Below are positions 34,878 to 42,659 of a DNA stretch of 64,000 nt, in pieces. The stretch comes from Candidatus Pacearchaeota archaeon (GTDB taxonomy: Archaea > Nanoarchaeota > Nanoarchaeia > Pacearchaeales > GW2011-AR1). The notes below the pieces were generated by a model, which was not told the origin of the DNA, did no database searches, and saw nothing but the letters and a program-made list of their open reading frames with translations. The stretch is from assembly GCA_002686195.1 (NCBI GenBank), contig NZAS01000177.1, forward strand, positions 32,904 through 96,903, in the 5' to 3' direction. Every line of letters begins with the position of its first letter. The stretch's first letter is position 1. The position numbers and the translations under genes are program-made.

Positions 34878-35176
34878 TGTATCAGATTGGTGACATGGTC
34901 GGTGTGTGGAACAATGATGACAATTGCGAAGAAACAGGCGTGATCATTGACATCCGTCCGCTTCATCGTCCCACACGTCTGGATGAGTCTGAGTTCATCG
35001 TTCTTGTCGAGGGCACAGTGTGGAATCTAAGTGACAATGAGATCTTTCTCCCAGGTGAATCTCGACCCAGCAACCCTGATGAGACGATTGCAAGGCGATT
35101 CTTTTCTCGTCAGCAAAGATATGGGCGTGAGGATCTCATGAAAGGAGTTGTCGTCTCAGAAGAGAGGGATCGATGA
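34874..35176 (+). CDS. GDLV-family protein with charged C-terminal extension
   Basis: 100 residues: Y-Q-I-G-D-M-V-G-V-W, G-V-I-I-D-I-R, F-I-V-L-V-E-G-T-V, then a 40-residue charged tail not seen in most members. GTG-ATG start pair. Confidence 0.7.
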   Translation: MMYQIGDMVGVWNNDDNCEETGVIIDIRPLHRPTRLDESEFIVLVEGTVWNLSDNEIFLPGESRPSNPDETIARRFFSRQQRYGREDLMKGVVVSEERDR

Positions 35177-35409
35177 GTGTTGGTGATCTTGTGATGTACA
35201 ATTGGCGCGGATTTGCTTATGGTGTTCACAGGGATATGCTTTGTCCTTGTATCATTATGCGTATCTATGCAGAAGATGAGAAGCGAAGGATATTGGGGAA
35301 GGTTCACTGGAAAAAATGGGAGTCTGAGACAATGTATGATGTGCTCATTGATGGAAGAGAGATGATTGTCCTATCAAGCATGTTAGGAAAGGCTGAGGAT
35401 GTAAAATGA
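35173..35409 (+). CDS. GDLV-family SH3-like small protein
   Basis: 78 residues: S-V-G-D-L-V-M-Y-N-W, C-I-I-M-R-I and Y-D-V-L-I-D-G-R-E-M-I-V. Overlaps both neighbours by four bases. Confidence 0.75.
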   Translation: MSVGDLVMYNWRGFAYGVHRDMLCPCIIMRIYAEDEKRRILGKVHWKKWESETMYDVLIDGREMIVLSSMLGKAEDVK

Positions 35410-35720
35410 GCATGGGATGGAAATACGGGCTGATCAAGGTCGGCGTCGAGGATGAGGGAACTGAGCTTGAGAAGCAGATCAATCTTCTTGTTGAGCTGTA
35501 CCCACTTGGCGACAACGGCGAGTACACTTCATTTTGTAAGGCCAGGATTCAGACGCTAGAGGAACTTCAAAATGCCCAGAGCGATATTGAACGTGACGGG
35601 ACCAGTACATGGTTCTATGATAACGGTACATTTACCTGGAACGTCTGTCCACACTGCTTAGCCGGTGATTGGGATTACGAACCGAAAAACTGCTACGCGC
35701 ACGGAGAGAGCGATGAGTAA
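35406..35720 (+). CDS. Phage hypothetical protein with Cys pair
   Basis: 104 residues: two strands, helix, two strands, then C-P-H-C near the end. Resembles short phage proteins of unknown function that begin G-L-I-K-V. Confidence 0.6.
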   Translation: MSMGWKYGLIKVGVEDEGTELEKQINLLVELYPLGDNGEYTSFCKARIQTLEELQNAQSDIERDGTSTWFYDNGTFTWNVCPHCLAGDWDYEPKNCYAHGESDE

Positions 35721-35967
35721 GATGATAGAGCTAAGAGAAGGTGATGTGTTGATCAGGCACGTTCGAAATGGTTGGGAGGTGTTAACACCTAACGAGGTTG
35801 ACCCAGAGTACATTGATACCTGGGTATATGATGATACAGTTGGGATCCACAAGGCCCTACAACAACTTCTCTGGGATCATCTCTCTGCATGGTTTCAGAG
35901 TAAGCATCATGGCGGTCTAGTTGTTGATGTGAGCGATAAAGGGCGTGAGGAAGAAGAAGATGAGTAA
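35713..35967 (+). CDS. Small acidic protein, possibly GDLV-derived
   Basis: 84 residues from the ATG at 35713 (overlaps the preceding stop as ATGAGTAA). L-R-E-G-D-V-L-I-R-H-V resembles the family opening, but the rest is helical and the tail acidic. Confidence 0.6.
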   Translation: MSKMIELREGDVLIRHVRNGWEVLTPNEVDPEYIDTWVYDDTVGIHKALQQLLWDHLSAWFQSKHHGGLVVDVSDKGREEEEDE

Positions 35968-36667
35968 GAAAAACTATAAGGTCCCACAGGTTTTCTATGG
36001 AGATTGGAGTGATGATCTAGAACCAGGGCATGAGAATTACTGGTGGGACATCGGAACAATCGCAGAGTGGATCGGCTATGCACTTATCGGAGGATCTCAC
36101 GGGTGTCGTGTTGACCTCTACAGACCAAATACGATCCACGTATCCCAGACAAAGGAGAAGTTCGGAGGTGTTCGAGCTTACTGTCACCTAGCATCTTATG
36201 AGCAGGTCCAGGAGAAATATAGGCTAGAGCTAATGAACATCACCAAGCAGAATAGGCTGTACTTTACATGGAAGCAAGGTAAAAAGGATCCCGATGCTGA
36301 CGGGTATCCCGCACAATACATAGTTAGAATGTATGAGGAAGAAGGAAGATACCCTCTATCCACACCAAGCATTGATGAGTTCACCCAGGGCTGCGCGCTA
36401 GCTGATGCTAGATGGTACCGCCGGGTGTATCGAAATGCTGCTAGGCTCTGGCCGCAGTATGAATCGGCTATTATTGATTCAGCTGATTACTATGAGTACC
36501 TGTTCAATACAGAGGCGGAACTAGATGATAACTATGACAGACGAAAGATCGACATAGAAAAGAGTGATTATCTCAGCGATGAGCAAAAGAAATCGCAAGT
36601 AGTCAGTCTAGAGGAAGATCGTAAGTATGTTAAAAATGTATGCGAATTCACGCAGGAGAAAGAGTAG
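35960..36667 (+). CDS. Phage protein with K-E-K-F-G-G-x-R motif
   Basis: 235 residues from the ATG at 35960, which again overlaps the previous stop as ATGAGTAA. I-H-V-S-Q-T-K-E-K-F-G-G-V-R-A-Y is a segment I associate with widespread phage proteins of unknown function. A long charged helical C-terminal half follows. Confidence 0.65.
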   Translation: MSKKNYKVPQVFYGDWSDDLEPGHENYWWDIGTIAEWIGYALIGGSHGCRVDLYRPNTIHVSQTKEKFGGVRAYCHLASYEQVQEKYRLELMNITKQNRLYFTWKQGKKDPDADGYPAQYIVRMYEEEGRYPLSTPSIDEFTQGCALADARWYRRVYRNAARLWPQYESAIIDSADYYEYLFNTEAELDDNYDRRKIDIEKSDYLSDEQKKSQVVSLEEDRKYVKNVCEFTQEKE

Positions 36668-36886
36668 ATGAAGAAAATGTTTAAGAAGATGATTGATAAC
36701 CTACCGTTAGTTTTATTTTTTACCCTTGGTTTCTTGGTGCTATACACAGCTTTTCTTAAGTCGTATGTCAAGCCAGGCGCGAAGTGTTATCAAAATTGTA
36801 TCCCGCTGGCCAGCGAGGTCGTTAACAGACAGTGTTGGTGTCGGCTTGACAGAAATACGATGAAACTGCACAATGATGAAAGCTGA
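36668..36886 (+). CDS. Membrane-anchored cysteine-motif protein
   Basis: 72 residues: a membrane span (about 13-33), then C-Y-Q-N-C and later C-W-C. Same layout as the protein at 9165. It starts immediately after the previous stop. Confidence 0.65.
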   Translation: MKKMFKKMIDNLPLVLFFTLGFLVLYTAFLKSYVKPGAKCYQNCIPLASEVVNRQCWCRLDRNTMKLHNDES

Positions 36887-37082
36887 ACCCATGGAGGGCG
36901 ATCTCATTAGGCTAACCAGCCCGGACATTGGAAGTGGGTCAGACGAGTATGTTGCGCTGATGATTGGGCATGGTGACATCAGGTACGCTAACAGGCCGTT
37001 CTACACGGTCTTGATCGATGGTGAGATCCAGGATGTCGACAGCGGATACTGGGAGATAGAGAGGGTAGGGAAGTCTGCCTGA
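36873..37082 (+). CDS. GDLV-family SH3-like small protein
   Basis: 69 residues: M-E-G-D-L-I-R-L, Y-V-A-L-M-I-G, F-Y-T-V-L-I-D-G-E-I, ending Y-W-E-I-E-R-V. Overlaps the membrane protein by 14 bases. Confidence 0.75.
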   Translation: MMKAEPMEGDLIRLTSPDIGSGSDEYVALMIGHGDIRYANRPFYTVLIDGEIQDVDSGYWEIERVGKSA

Positions 37083-37089
37083 TCCTTTC

Positions 37090-37118
37090 GTGTAATCTGG
37101 CCGCGCTCGGTATATAAT
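37090..37118 (+). promoter_or_regulatory. Promoter, GTGTAAT-N16-TATAAT
   Basis: Near-perfect copy. Six bases separate the -10 box from the ATG at 37125; no ribosome binding site is present, so the message looks leaderless. Confidence 0.8.
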
Positions 37119-37124
37119 GATAAC

Positions 37125-37349
37125 ATGAACAGGAATAATCACGGATCATGGGCGAAGGTGGGAGATCTTGTTGAGATCCTGTCACCGCTAGGGAAGTCAA
37201 CTGGCATATTCGGTGCGATCGTTGAGGAGCGATATGTGGGAATCCATGGAACAAGAAACATTCTTGTGTTGTGCGGTGATCATAGGGTTGATGGAAAGGT
37301 GTCAAGTTGGGTGAAGGATTGCTATGTCAGAATCGTGGAGGCGGCATGA
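37125..37349 (+). CDS. GDLV-family SH3-like small protein
   Basis: 74 residues with an N-terminal extension before A-K-V-G-D-L-V-E-I. Probably the first gene of a leaderless transcript. Its final codons (V-E-A-A) carry GGAGGCGGC before the next ATG. Confidence 0.75.
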   Translation: MNRNNHGSWAKVGDLVEILSPLGKSTGIFGAIVEERYVGIHGTRNILVLCGDHRVDGKVSSWVKDCYVRIVEAA

Positions 37350-37540
37350 GACAGGGTGATCTAGTTCTGATAAGCTTCCCTGATCAAAACGGTACGGGAA
37401 TCTATCTAGAGGTCGACCCTGCAAATCTTACGAGATCGCTTGTCCTGTGGGACAGTGAGATCTATTCTATCCCAACATATCAGCTAGAGGTAAACAGTGA
37501 CGTGTACTATGATGAGAATCGCGGTAAGATAAAAGGTTAA
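37346..37540 (+). CDS. GDLV-family SH3-like small protein
   Basis: 64 residues: M-R-Q-G-D-L-V-L-I-S-F, G-I-Y-L-E-V, L-V-L-W-D-S-E-I, Y-Q-L-E-V-N. Start set at the ATG overlapping the previous TGA. Confidence 0.75.
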   Translation: MRQGDLVLISFPDQNGTGIYLEVDPANLTRSLVLWDSEIYSIPTYQLEVNSDVYYDENRGKIKG

Positions 37541-37551
37541 GGAGGTGACAG

Positions 37552-37875
37552 ATGTCACTGTTGCGAAAGGTTAAATATGAGATCTGCGACTGGGCCGGCC
37601 ATGTCCTGTGTGAGTTCTCATTCAGGTTGTGGGACCTGTTTGACAAGCCGTATGATGAGTGGCGCTGGTGGAATCATGCGATCTATCAGGTCGGCCGACC
37701 GACCTACACTGCCGGATGTTTCTTCTACAGCCTGAATGATTGCGAGCTGGGTGATGTCGTTCTTGAACTAAGCGACGGGTGCGGCGCAGACGGTGAGTGT
37801 TCTCGCTGTGCCGAGCCCTGCTGTCCGGACTGCGGTGTGTGCGAACCCTGTTTTTACGAAGATGAGGATGAGTGA
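37552..37875 (+). CDS. Cysteine-rich small protein
   Basis: 107 residues after an AAGGAGGTGA site. A helical, tryptophan-rich N-terminal half, then C-G-A-D-G-E-C-S-R-C-A-E-P-C-C-P-D-C-G-V-C-E-P-C: nine cysteines in 24 residues, likely binding zinc or an iron-sulfur cluster. No family recognised. Confidence 0.65.
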   Translation: MSLLRKVKYEICDWAGHVLCEFSFRLWDLFDKPYDEWRWWNHAIYQVGRPTYTAGCFFYSLNDCELGDVVLELSDGCGADGECSRCAEPCCPDCGVCEPCFYEDEDE

Positions 37876-37878
37876 TAG

Positions 37879-38034
37879 GTGAGCGATCGATCGATCCACA
37901 GCGCCAAGATTCTTGCGATCCTCGTCGTGGTCATGATCATGTCACACTGTCAGCCAGTTCGAAAGTTTATGAATTCACCAATCTTTGGAGAGGTAAAAAG
38001 TGAAAGTCAGGATCCTGTCAGATCTACACCTTGA
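37879..38034 (+). CDS. Tiny lipoprotein
   Basis: 51 residues, GTG start. A hydrophobic helix ending V-V-V-M-I-M-S-H-C fits a lipobox, so the mature part would be about 28 residues. It overlaps the phosphoesterase gene by 35 bases. Size and topology recall outer spanins, but no partner inner spanin was found. Confidence 0.5.
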   Translation: MSDRSIHSAKILAILVVVMIMSHCQPVRKFMNSPIFGEVKSESQDPVRSTP

Positions 38035-38725
38035 GCATAGTGGTCATCGAAAGGAGTTCATCGATGGGCTTGACAACGACTGTGATCTTCTCATCCTCGC
38101 GGGTGACATCGACTCATGTCTGGACATCGATCGCACGCTTGACATGTTCTGTGCCAGGTTCAGCAACGTGATCCACGTACCTGGGAATCATGTATATTAC
38201 ATGTCGTCGCCTCAAAAGATACATGACATTCTCACTTCTGCCAGCGCGAGAAACGACAACCTTCACTATCTCCACACGGAGGACCCAACAGTCGTGATCG
38301 ACGGGAGGACGTTCCATGGGTCAACCGGCTGGTTCAGACGAGATCCGCTCAACTTCCACTACGAGAAGAACATGGGTGACTTCCACTACATCGACGGGTT
38401 CAAGCCTTGGGTGTATGATCAGCAGGAGGTGTTCCAGCACCACCTGGAGGAGAACCTGACGCAAGGTGACATCGTCATCACGCATCACATTCCCAGTGAG
38501 TTCTGCGTGGCGAAGGAGTGGAAGGGGTCAATCCTTAACAGGTTCTTTGTCTGTGACCACAGTGATCTCATCCTTGATCGAAAGCCAGCGCTCTGGTTTT
38601 TTGGTCACACGCACACTAGCTTTGACGGCGTTCTCGGAGAGACCAGGTTCATCTGCAATCCGAGGGGCTATCCCAATGAGTCAAGCGGACAGATGTTTGA
38701 CCCTTGCAAAGAGGTCGAAATATGA
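38000..38725 (+). CDS. Metallophosphoesterase, calcineurin-like
   Basis: 241 residues, GTG start. L-S-D-L-H-L-E-H, L-A-G-D-I-D, P-G-N-H, T-H-H-I-P and F-F-G-H-T-H-T form the metal site. Closer to the phage and UDP-diacylglucosamine-type phosphoesterases than to the protein at 2031. Its last codons (K-E-V-E-I) contain GAGGTCGA, the ribosome binding site for the next gene. Confidence 0.9.
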   Translation: MKVRILSDLHLEHSGHRKEFIDGLDNDCDLLILAGDIDSCLDIDRTLDMFCARFSNVIHVPGNHVYYMSSPQKIHDILTSASARNDNLHYLHTEDPTVVIDGRTFHGSTGWFRRDPLNFHYEKNMGDFHYIDGFKPWVYDQQEVFQHHLEENLTQGDIVITHHIPSEFCVAKEWKGSILNRFFVCDHSDLILDRKPALWFFGHTHTSFDGVLGETRFICNPRGYPNESSGQMFDPCKEVEI

Positions 38726-38961
38726 CAGTTATAACTAATCGAAAGGTCCGTCCCGGCGACTTGGCAACAATTTATAAGGATGAAAACCCTGATTGGGCGT
38801 GGGCGTACGAAGACGCTGCGACTAAAGAGTTTGTTACACTAAGATCGGGCGACGTCGTTCTCGTGATTAGCAACGGCCACTGGGCGCACATCCTATATAA
38901 CGGTAGAGTTCTTGAAGGTAAGAGAACGTGGTTAAGAGCGATAGCGCATGAAGACAGGTGA
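38722..38961 (+). CDS. GDLV-family SH3-like small protein
   Basis: 79 residues: K-V-R-P-G-D-L-A-T-I, D-V-V-L-V-I-S, A-H-I-L-Y-N-G-R-V. Overlaps both neighbours. Confidence 0.7.
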   Translation: MTVITNRKVRPGDLATIYKDENPDWAWAYEDAATKEFVTLRSGDVVLVISNGHWAHILYNGRVLEGKRTWLRAIAHEDR

Positions 38962-39160
38962 CCTGGTCAGGATCTCACTTGATGTGATGTATCTTCCTAA
39001 CTATCTCGAGGGGAAGATCGGCGTCATAATTGATCAGGAGAGTTCTATCTTCACAAAAAGAATGAGCTCGACACCGACACTGTCTGTCATGACGCATTCT
39101 GACGAGTATGGATCTGAGGTCTGGACGATAGGCGTGGAACACCTTGAGGTGATATCATGA
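38948..39160 (+). CDS. GDLV-family SH3-like small protein
   Basis: 70 residues: M-K-T-G-D-L-V-R-I, G-V-I-I-D-Q, ending H-L-E-V-I-S, the family C-terminal signature. Confidence 0.8.
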   Translation: MKTGDLVRISLDVMYLPNYLEGKIGVIIDQESSIFTKRMSSTPTLSVMTHSDEYGSEVWTIGVEHLEVIS

Positions 39161-39169
39161 TCCTGTTAC

Positions 39170-39198
39170 GTGTAATCTGCCCGGCGGCGGTGTATAAT
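39170..39198 (+). promoter_or_regulatory. Promoter, GTGTAAT-N16-TATAAT
   Basis: Near-perfect copy upstream of the zinc-ribbon-like gene. An ATG lies seven bases after the -10 box, but a better start with AGGA follows at 39218. Confidence 0.8.
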
Positions 39199-39217
39199 AA
39201 AAACAATGGAAGGAAAC

Positions 39218-39466
39218 ATGCACTGCAAGATCTGCGGTACACAGAATAACGTATCATTCAGGGCTAGCCACACGTGGAAAATGTGTGATCACTGTCACGA
39301 GAACTCTGACAAGCACGTTCTCTCATACGGAGAGTTCAATGATGAGTATTGGGATGACGATGATGATGTTCCTTTCTGCACGAGGAATGAGTTCTACAGC
39401 GACTACAGGTCATCAGGCCTGTCGTATGAGGATTACGTGAGCCAAACAAGTGAGGTGATGTCATGA
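39218..39466 (+). CDS. Zinc-ribbon-like small protein
   Basis: 82 residues. C-K-I-C-G near the start and C-D-H-C-H near residue 24 form a two-knuckle zinc site; the rest is acidic. The ATG at 39218 has AGGA four bases upstream; 39206 is an in-frame alternative. Confidence 0.65.
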   Translation: MHCKICGTQNNVSFRASHTWKMCDHCHENSDKHVLSYGEFNDEYWDDDDDVPFCTRNEFYSDYRSSGLSYEDYVSQTSEVMS

Positions 39467-39720
39467 GTGTAATGGGACCAGACGGAAAGATCATTCAACC
39501 AGGCGGCGGGTGGTGGTCACCGTACGGTGATACCGATGAGGAGATCATGGAGAACATGAGAACAGGTCACATGCCAAACGCCCCCGGCGCCGTGAGGGTC
39601 GGACCAAGAAGTATCACGGGTAGTGAGAAGGGAGATCGATCTCTACTCGACGCTCTCGGTGACATGGGTGCGCTAGCTGGAACAGCTAGAGAGGCGTACG
39701 AGGATAGGAAAAAGAAATGA
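39463..39720 (+). CDS. Small Gly-rich protein, unknown function
   Basis: 85 residues: G-P-D-G-K-I-I-Q-P-G-G-G-W-W-S then a charged helical part. No family recognised. Overlaps both neighbours by four bases. Confidence 0.6.
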   Translation: MSVMGPDGKIIQPGGGWWSPYGDTDEEIMENMRTGHMPNAPGAVRVGPRSITGSEKGDRSLLDALGDMGALAGTAREAYEDRKKK

Positions 39721-39890
39721 AAGTCGGTGATGTGGTAAGACACAAGGAGCTTAATCAGATTGGGATTATCTTCCAGCGCATTCCAGAAAAGGGTAATCCT
39801 TATCAGAATATGTATCTGATTTACTGGAACAACAACATCATTAGCGCTTCTTTTGATGCAAAGCTGGAGTTTCTAAATGAACACAGGTGA
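39717..39890 (+). CDS. GDLV-family SH3-like small protein (57 residues)
   Basis: A short member: M-K-V-G-D-V-V-R-H, I-G-I-I-F, M-Y-L-I-Y-W-N-N-N, ending K-L-E-F-L. Starts with ATGAAAGTCGGTGA, shared base for base with four other members. Confidence 0.75.
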   Translation: MKVGDVVRHKELNQIGIIFQRIPEKGNPYQNMYLIYWNNNIISASFDAKLEFLNEHR

Positions 39891-40089
39891 TCTCGTTAGG
39901 TGGTCCTGGTATCTTAGCACGGATTGGGCGACAACTCACTTCACTGGGATCATTGTCGACTCATCAGTGTTTAACACTAGCTTTCACACATCAGGAACGG
40001 AAACAATCCGTGTTTTTGACGTGCTAGATGACACAGGTCAGGTGGTTCGTGTCAGGGCAGATGAACAATCACTGGAGGTGATCACATGA
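39877..40089 (+). CDS. GDLV-family SH3-like small protein
   Basis: 70 residues: M-N-T-G-D-L-V-R-W, T-G-I-I-V-D-S, I-R-V-F-D-V, ending S-L-E-V-I-T. Its 3' end GGAGGTGATC serves as the next ribosome binding site. Confidence 0.8.
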   Translation: MNTGDLVRWSWYLSTDWATTHFTGIIVDSSVFNTSFHTSGTETIRVFDVLDDTGQVVRVRADEQSLEVIT

Positions 40090-40295
40090 AAGTCGGTGAT
40101 CTGGTCAAGGTGAGGGATTGTGAGCATATCGAAATGTTTGACTGTTCGTGTGTGCTTTGCTGTCATCGTTCTAGCCGAATCGGGCTGATCGTATCACAGG
40201 CGCCGATGAACTCATTCGCGGTTCAGTTTGACTTCGGCGAGTGGCGACTTGACAAGTTTGACTTCGCGAGAGGCGATGTTGAGGTGATAGGGTGA
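40086..40295 (+). CDS. GDLV-family protein with extra cysteines
   Basis: 69 residues: M-K-V-G-D-L-V-K-V, then C-S-C-V-L-C-C and I-G-L-I-V-S, ending D-V-E-V-I-G. The inserted cysteine loop is unusual for the family. Confidence 0.8.
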   Translation: MKVGDLVKVRDCEHIEMFDCSCVLCCHRSSRIGLIVSQAPMNSFAVQFDFGEWRLDKFDFARGDVEVIG

Positions 40296-40519
40296 TAAAA
40301 GAAGGTGATCTCGTTAGGTTCTACAATTACGACTATTTTAACGATCCCTCATGGGAGATAGGTATCGTGGTTGAGATAACGCATGAACTGCCAGAGGAGA
40401 ACTGGGATGAGAACTCCCTACCCGCTGCGATCGTCATGAATGATAAGCATATGATGGCGATCTGTGTTCCTAACGAGATCAACTATGGAACGTGGGTCGA
40501 GGTGGTAGGATGCAAGTAG
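40292..40519 (+). CDS. GDLV-family SH3-like small protein
   Basis: 75 residues, GTG start following GAGGTGATA. I-K-E-G-D-L-V-R-F, I-G-I-V-V-E-I, ending W-V-E-V-V. Confidence 0.8.
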   Translation: MIKEGDLVRFYNYDYFNDPSWEIGIVVEITHELPEENWDENSLPAAIVMNDKHMMAICVPNEINYGTWVEVVGCK

Positions 40520-40728
40520 GCGCTCTGGTTCAGTTCAGGAGGGTCCAGAGATATCACTCTGATGGTCAACACCTACGAGATGAGGAGATGACAACAGGGA
40601 TCATCGTCGAGCAATTCCCGCCACCCGATGAGGTTCTCTTCGTGATGATGGGATGGCGGTGTATAGATGGTAAGATGATCTGGAATAATGACATGGTCGT
40701 AACTGAGGAAGACGTGCGGGTGATATGA
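40510..40728 (+). CDS. GDLV-family SH3-like small protein
   Basis: 72 residues from the ATG at 40510: M-Q-V-G-A-L-V-Q-F (Asp replaced by Ala), T-G-I-I-V-E, ending E-D-V-R-V-I. Confidence 0.75.
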   Translation: MQVGALVQFRRVQRYHSDGQHLRDEEMTTGIIVEQFPPPDEVLFVMMGWRCIDGKMIWNNDMVVTEEDVRVI

Positions 40729-40898
40729 TGAGAAAGATCTTTAATTTTTTCAGCGAGTGGAGCGATTATCTCTCTGGCATGCTATTGGGTGCGATCCTCG
40801 GGGGTTATGTCGTGTACCAGGCGAGGGGTGATGAGATCGCCGAGATCCATGCTGACCACCGTGAGCGAATTGAGGCGATGATAAGTGAAGATAGGTGA
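40725..40898 (+). CDS. Small membrane protein with helical tail
   Basis: 57 residues. One glycine-containing membrane span (about 17-33: L-S-G-M-L-L-G-A-I-L-G-G-Y) then a charged helix. Inserted between two array members and overlapping both, so translated with them. Confidence 0.55.
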   Translation: MMRKIFNFFSEWSDYLSGMLLGAILGGYVVYQARGDEIAEIHADHRERIEAMISEDR

Positions 40899-41079
40899 TC
40901 TGGTAAGTATCAAGTGGTCTGAACCGATGCGTGGCATGAAGTCTGTGTACACATCCACCATCGGGATCATTATCTGCGCTCATCAGCTATCGGACACATC
41001 TGTGGATGCGTTCGTGGTATTGTGGAGTAACGGGGAACAACTACCTCACATGTCATGTTACCTGGAGGTGATAAAATGA
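40885..41079 (+). CDS. GDLV-family SH3-like small protein
   Basis: 64 residues, GTG start: M-K-I-G-D-L-V-S-I, I-G-I-I-I-C, F-V-V-L-W-S-N-G, ending Y-L-E-V-I-K. 3' end supplies GGAGGTGATA for the next gene. Confidence 0.8.
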   Translation: MKIGDLVSIKWSEPMRGMKSVYTSTIGIIICAHQLSDTSVDAFVVLWSNGEQLPHMSCYLEVIK

Positions 41080-41294
41080 AAGTCGGTGACCTGATCAGAC
41101 GTCGCTTTGTCACACTCGCGCAAAAGAGAAGGATGATGGGGTTCGATCCTGCTTTTGACCCTGACGCGTTATACATCGTGACCAAGATCGATGATGATCT
41201 CGGGGGTGCGCAGATCCTGAATACTGCAACAGGGAACGTGGAAACTGTCGTGAACTCGACTGACTACTACGAGGTGATCAGTGAAACCCGGTGA
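41076..41294 (+). CDS. GDLV-family SH3-like small protein
   Basis: 72 residues: M-K-V-G-D-L-I-R-R, Y-I-V-T-K-I, ending Y-Y-E-V-I-S. Begins with the shared ATGAAAGTCGGTGA. Confidence 0.8.
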   Translation: MKVGDLIRRRFVTLAQKRRMMGFDPAFDPDALYIVTKIDDDLGGAQILNTATGNVETVVNSTDYYEVISETR

Positions 41295-41490
41295 CATAGT
41301 AAAAATGCGATATCATAATGACGCCTTTGGAATCATCATAGAGAAATATAATAGCCCAACAGTTAAGATCGGAAACAGGGCGCATCAACTTAACGCAAAT
41401 CTTTACGACATTCTCTGTAGCAACGGTAAAATACTCTGCTACATGCCAAGCATGGGGCTCGAGGCGGTAAATGAAAATGCTAAAACTTAG
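41281..41490 (+). CDS. GDLV-family SH3-like small protein
   Basis: 69 residues, GTG start overlapping the previous gene by 14 bases: M-K-P-G-D-I-V-K-M, F-G-I-I-I-E, Y-D-I-L-C-S-N-G-K, G-L-E-A-V. Confidence 0.78.
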   Translation: MKPGDIVKMRYHNDAFGIIIEKYNSPTVKIGNRAHQLNANLYDILCSNGKILCYMPSMGLEAVNENAKT

Positions 41491-41572
41491 AAAAGGCGAT
41501 ATGATATTTTTTGATCCGCCCCCAGGATCAGGTCGCGCTGCTATGTTTCATAAGGGTAACAAAAATGAGTGA
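41471..41572 (+). CDS. Possible 33-residue peptide related to GDLV openings
   Basis: L-K-L-R-K-G-D-M-I-F-F-D opens like a family member but stops after 33 residues. It may be a remnant of a truncated cassette. It overlaps the genes on both sides. Confidence 0.35.
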   Translation: MKMLKLRKGDMIFFDPPPGSGRAAMFHKGNKNE

Positions 41573-42659
41573 TTACAACATCACAGATCCAGAGATCATC
41601 AAGATGCTCGATAATCTAAATGAGGAAGAACGCAAAGGCGTTGCTGATCAGATTCAGAAAACATTTGATAAGCTCAATGAAGCACGATCAGCGAGCGATA
41701 ACGAGTTCACACCAGAAGAGTTTCTGAAAACGCTCGGCATTATGATTGATAGACAAACTGGGGAGGATAAAATGTCATTTGTCCCTTGGAAAGAAAGCGC
41801 AATTGAGAATCTAGAAGAAATCTTCCGAGAGCATAGCGAAATGGAAGATAAACTTGAATGGCTTGCAAAACACCTTGATATGCATGAATATGCTCCAAGG
41901 ATTCTTGAAGATTATCATAAAGAGTTTAGCATCGTTACGTCCTGCGAAACGAGCAAAGAGGAATCAGCACGTATTGATGCGATCGAGAATATAAAAGAAA
42001 AATTAAAAACAGCCCAGCGTTGCTGGGGAAATGTTTCGGAACGCTTAGATTGGCTAGAAGAAAGAATGGAAGAGTGCCGGGTCACATTTGACATTGATAT
42101 GATTCTTTCGGAATATGAGGAAAAATTCTTTGCCTTAAAGCATGATAATGTCCATAAAGAAGTTGGCAAGGGAAGGGCAGTAAAAACTGTGAGATCGGAA
42201 TCTCCGCTAACTCACGTTGGCAAAGTAAAGCTAAAAGTAAAAAGCGTGGAACCGATGACTTATTCATCTGTTGGCGATGAACTCTGCAATATCGCAGAAG
42301 ACGGAGTGTGCGAGAGTTTAGAGTGTAAGGAACACAACACAAACTGGTATAGCTGCGCTCACTGCGACGCCGGATATGAAGATCAGGAGTGTGTTTGCGA
42401 CAAGTGGATCTGCGACGGATGTCTAAAGGCGTTCGGAAACGACGAGGCCAACACGGTCGTAACAACAAAAACTGTATCCGGCATTGTGATGTGTGAGAGT
42501 TGCATGAGACCAGACGAGGACGTTCTTGACAATAGCGAGGAGGCGCTGCTAAGCAGGATGTGCGATGAGATCGAGGCGGAGTGTTTTGGCGAGGACTTTG
42601 ACTATGATCGCGAGAGGATGAAAAAAACATTGCATATGATCCTTGATACAAGTGAGTAA
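41565..42659 (+). CDS. Coiled-coil protein with cysteine-rich zinc-like domain
   Basis: 364 residues from the ATG at 41565. The first 200 residues are acidic helices with coiled-coil character. Residues about 240-310 hold ten cysteines and two histidines (C-A-H-C, C-V-C-D-K-W-I-C-D-G-C, C-E-S-C), resembling a RING/PHD-type cross-brace. More AT-rich codons than its neighbours. Function unknown; a ubiquitin-like role should not be assumed. Confidence 0.65.
   Translation: MSDYNITDPEIIKMLDNLNEEERKGVADQIQKTFDKLNEARSASDNEFTPEEFLKTLGIMIDRQTGEDKMSFVPWKESAIENLEEIFREHSEMEDKLEWLAKHLDMHEYAPRILEDYHKEFSIVTSCETSKEESARIDAIENIKEKLKTAQRCWGNVSERLDWLEERMEECRVTFDIDMILSEYEEKFFALKHDNVHKEVGKGRAVKTVRSESPLTHVGKVKLKVKSVEPMTYSSVGDELCNIAEDGVCESLECKEHNTNWYSCAHCDAGYEDQECVCDKWICDGCLKAFGNDEANTVVTTKTVSGIVMCESCMRPDEDVLDNSEEALLSRMCDEIEAECFGEDFDYDRERMKKTLHMILDTSE

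Noticed and set aside
36988..37305. A 105-residue - strand frame across two GDLV genes and their promoter
   Set aside because: His/Arg/Ser-rich antisense sequence spanning the perfect promoter at 37090; no start signal.
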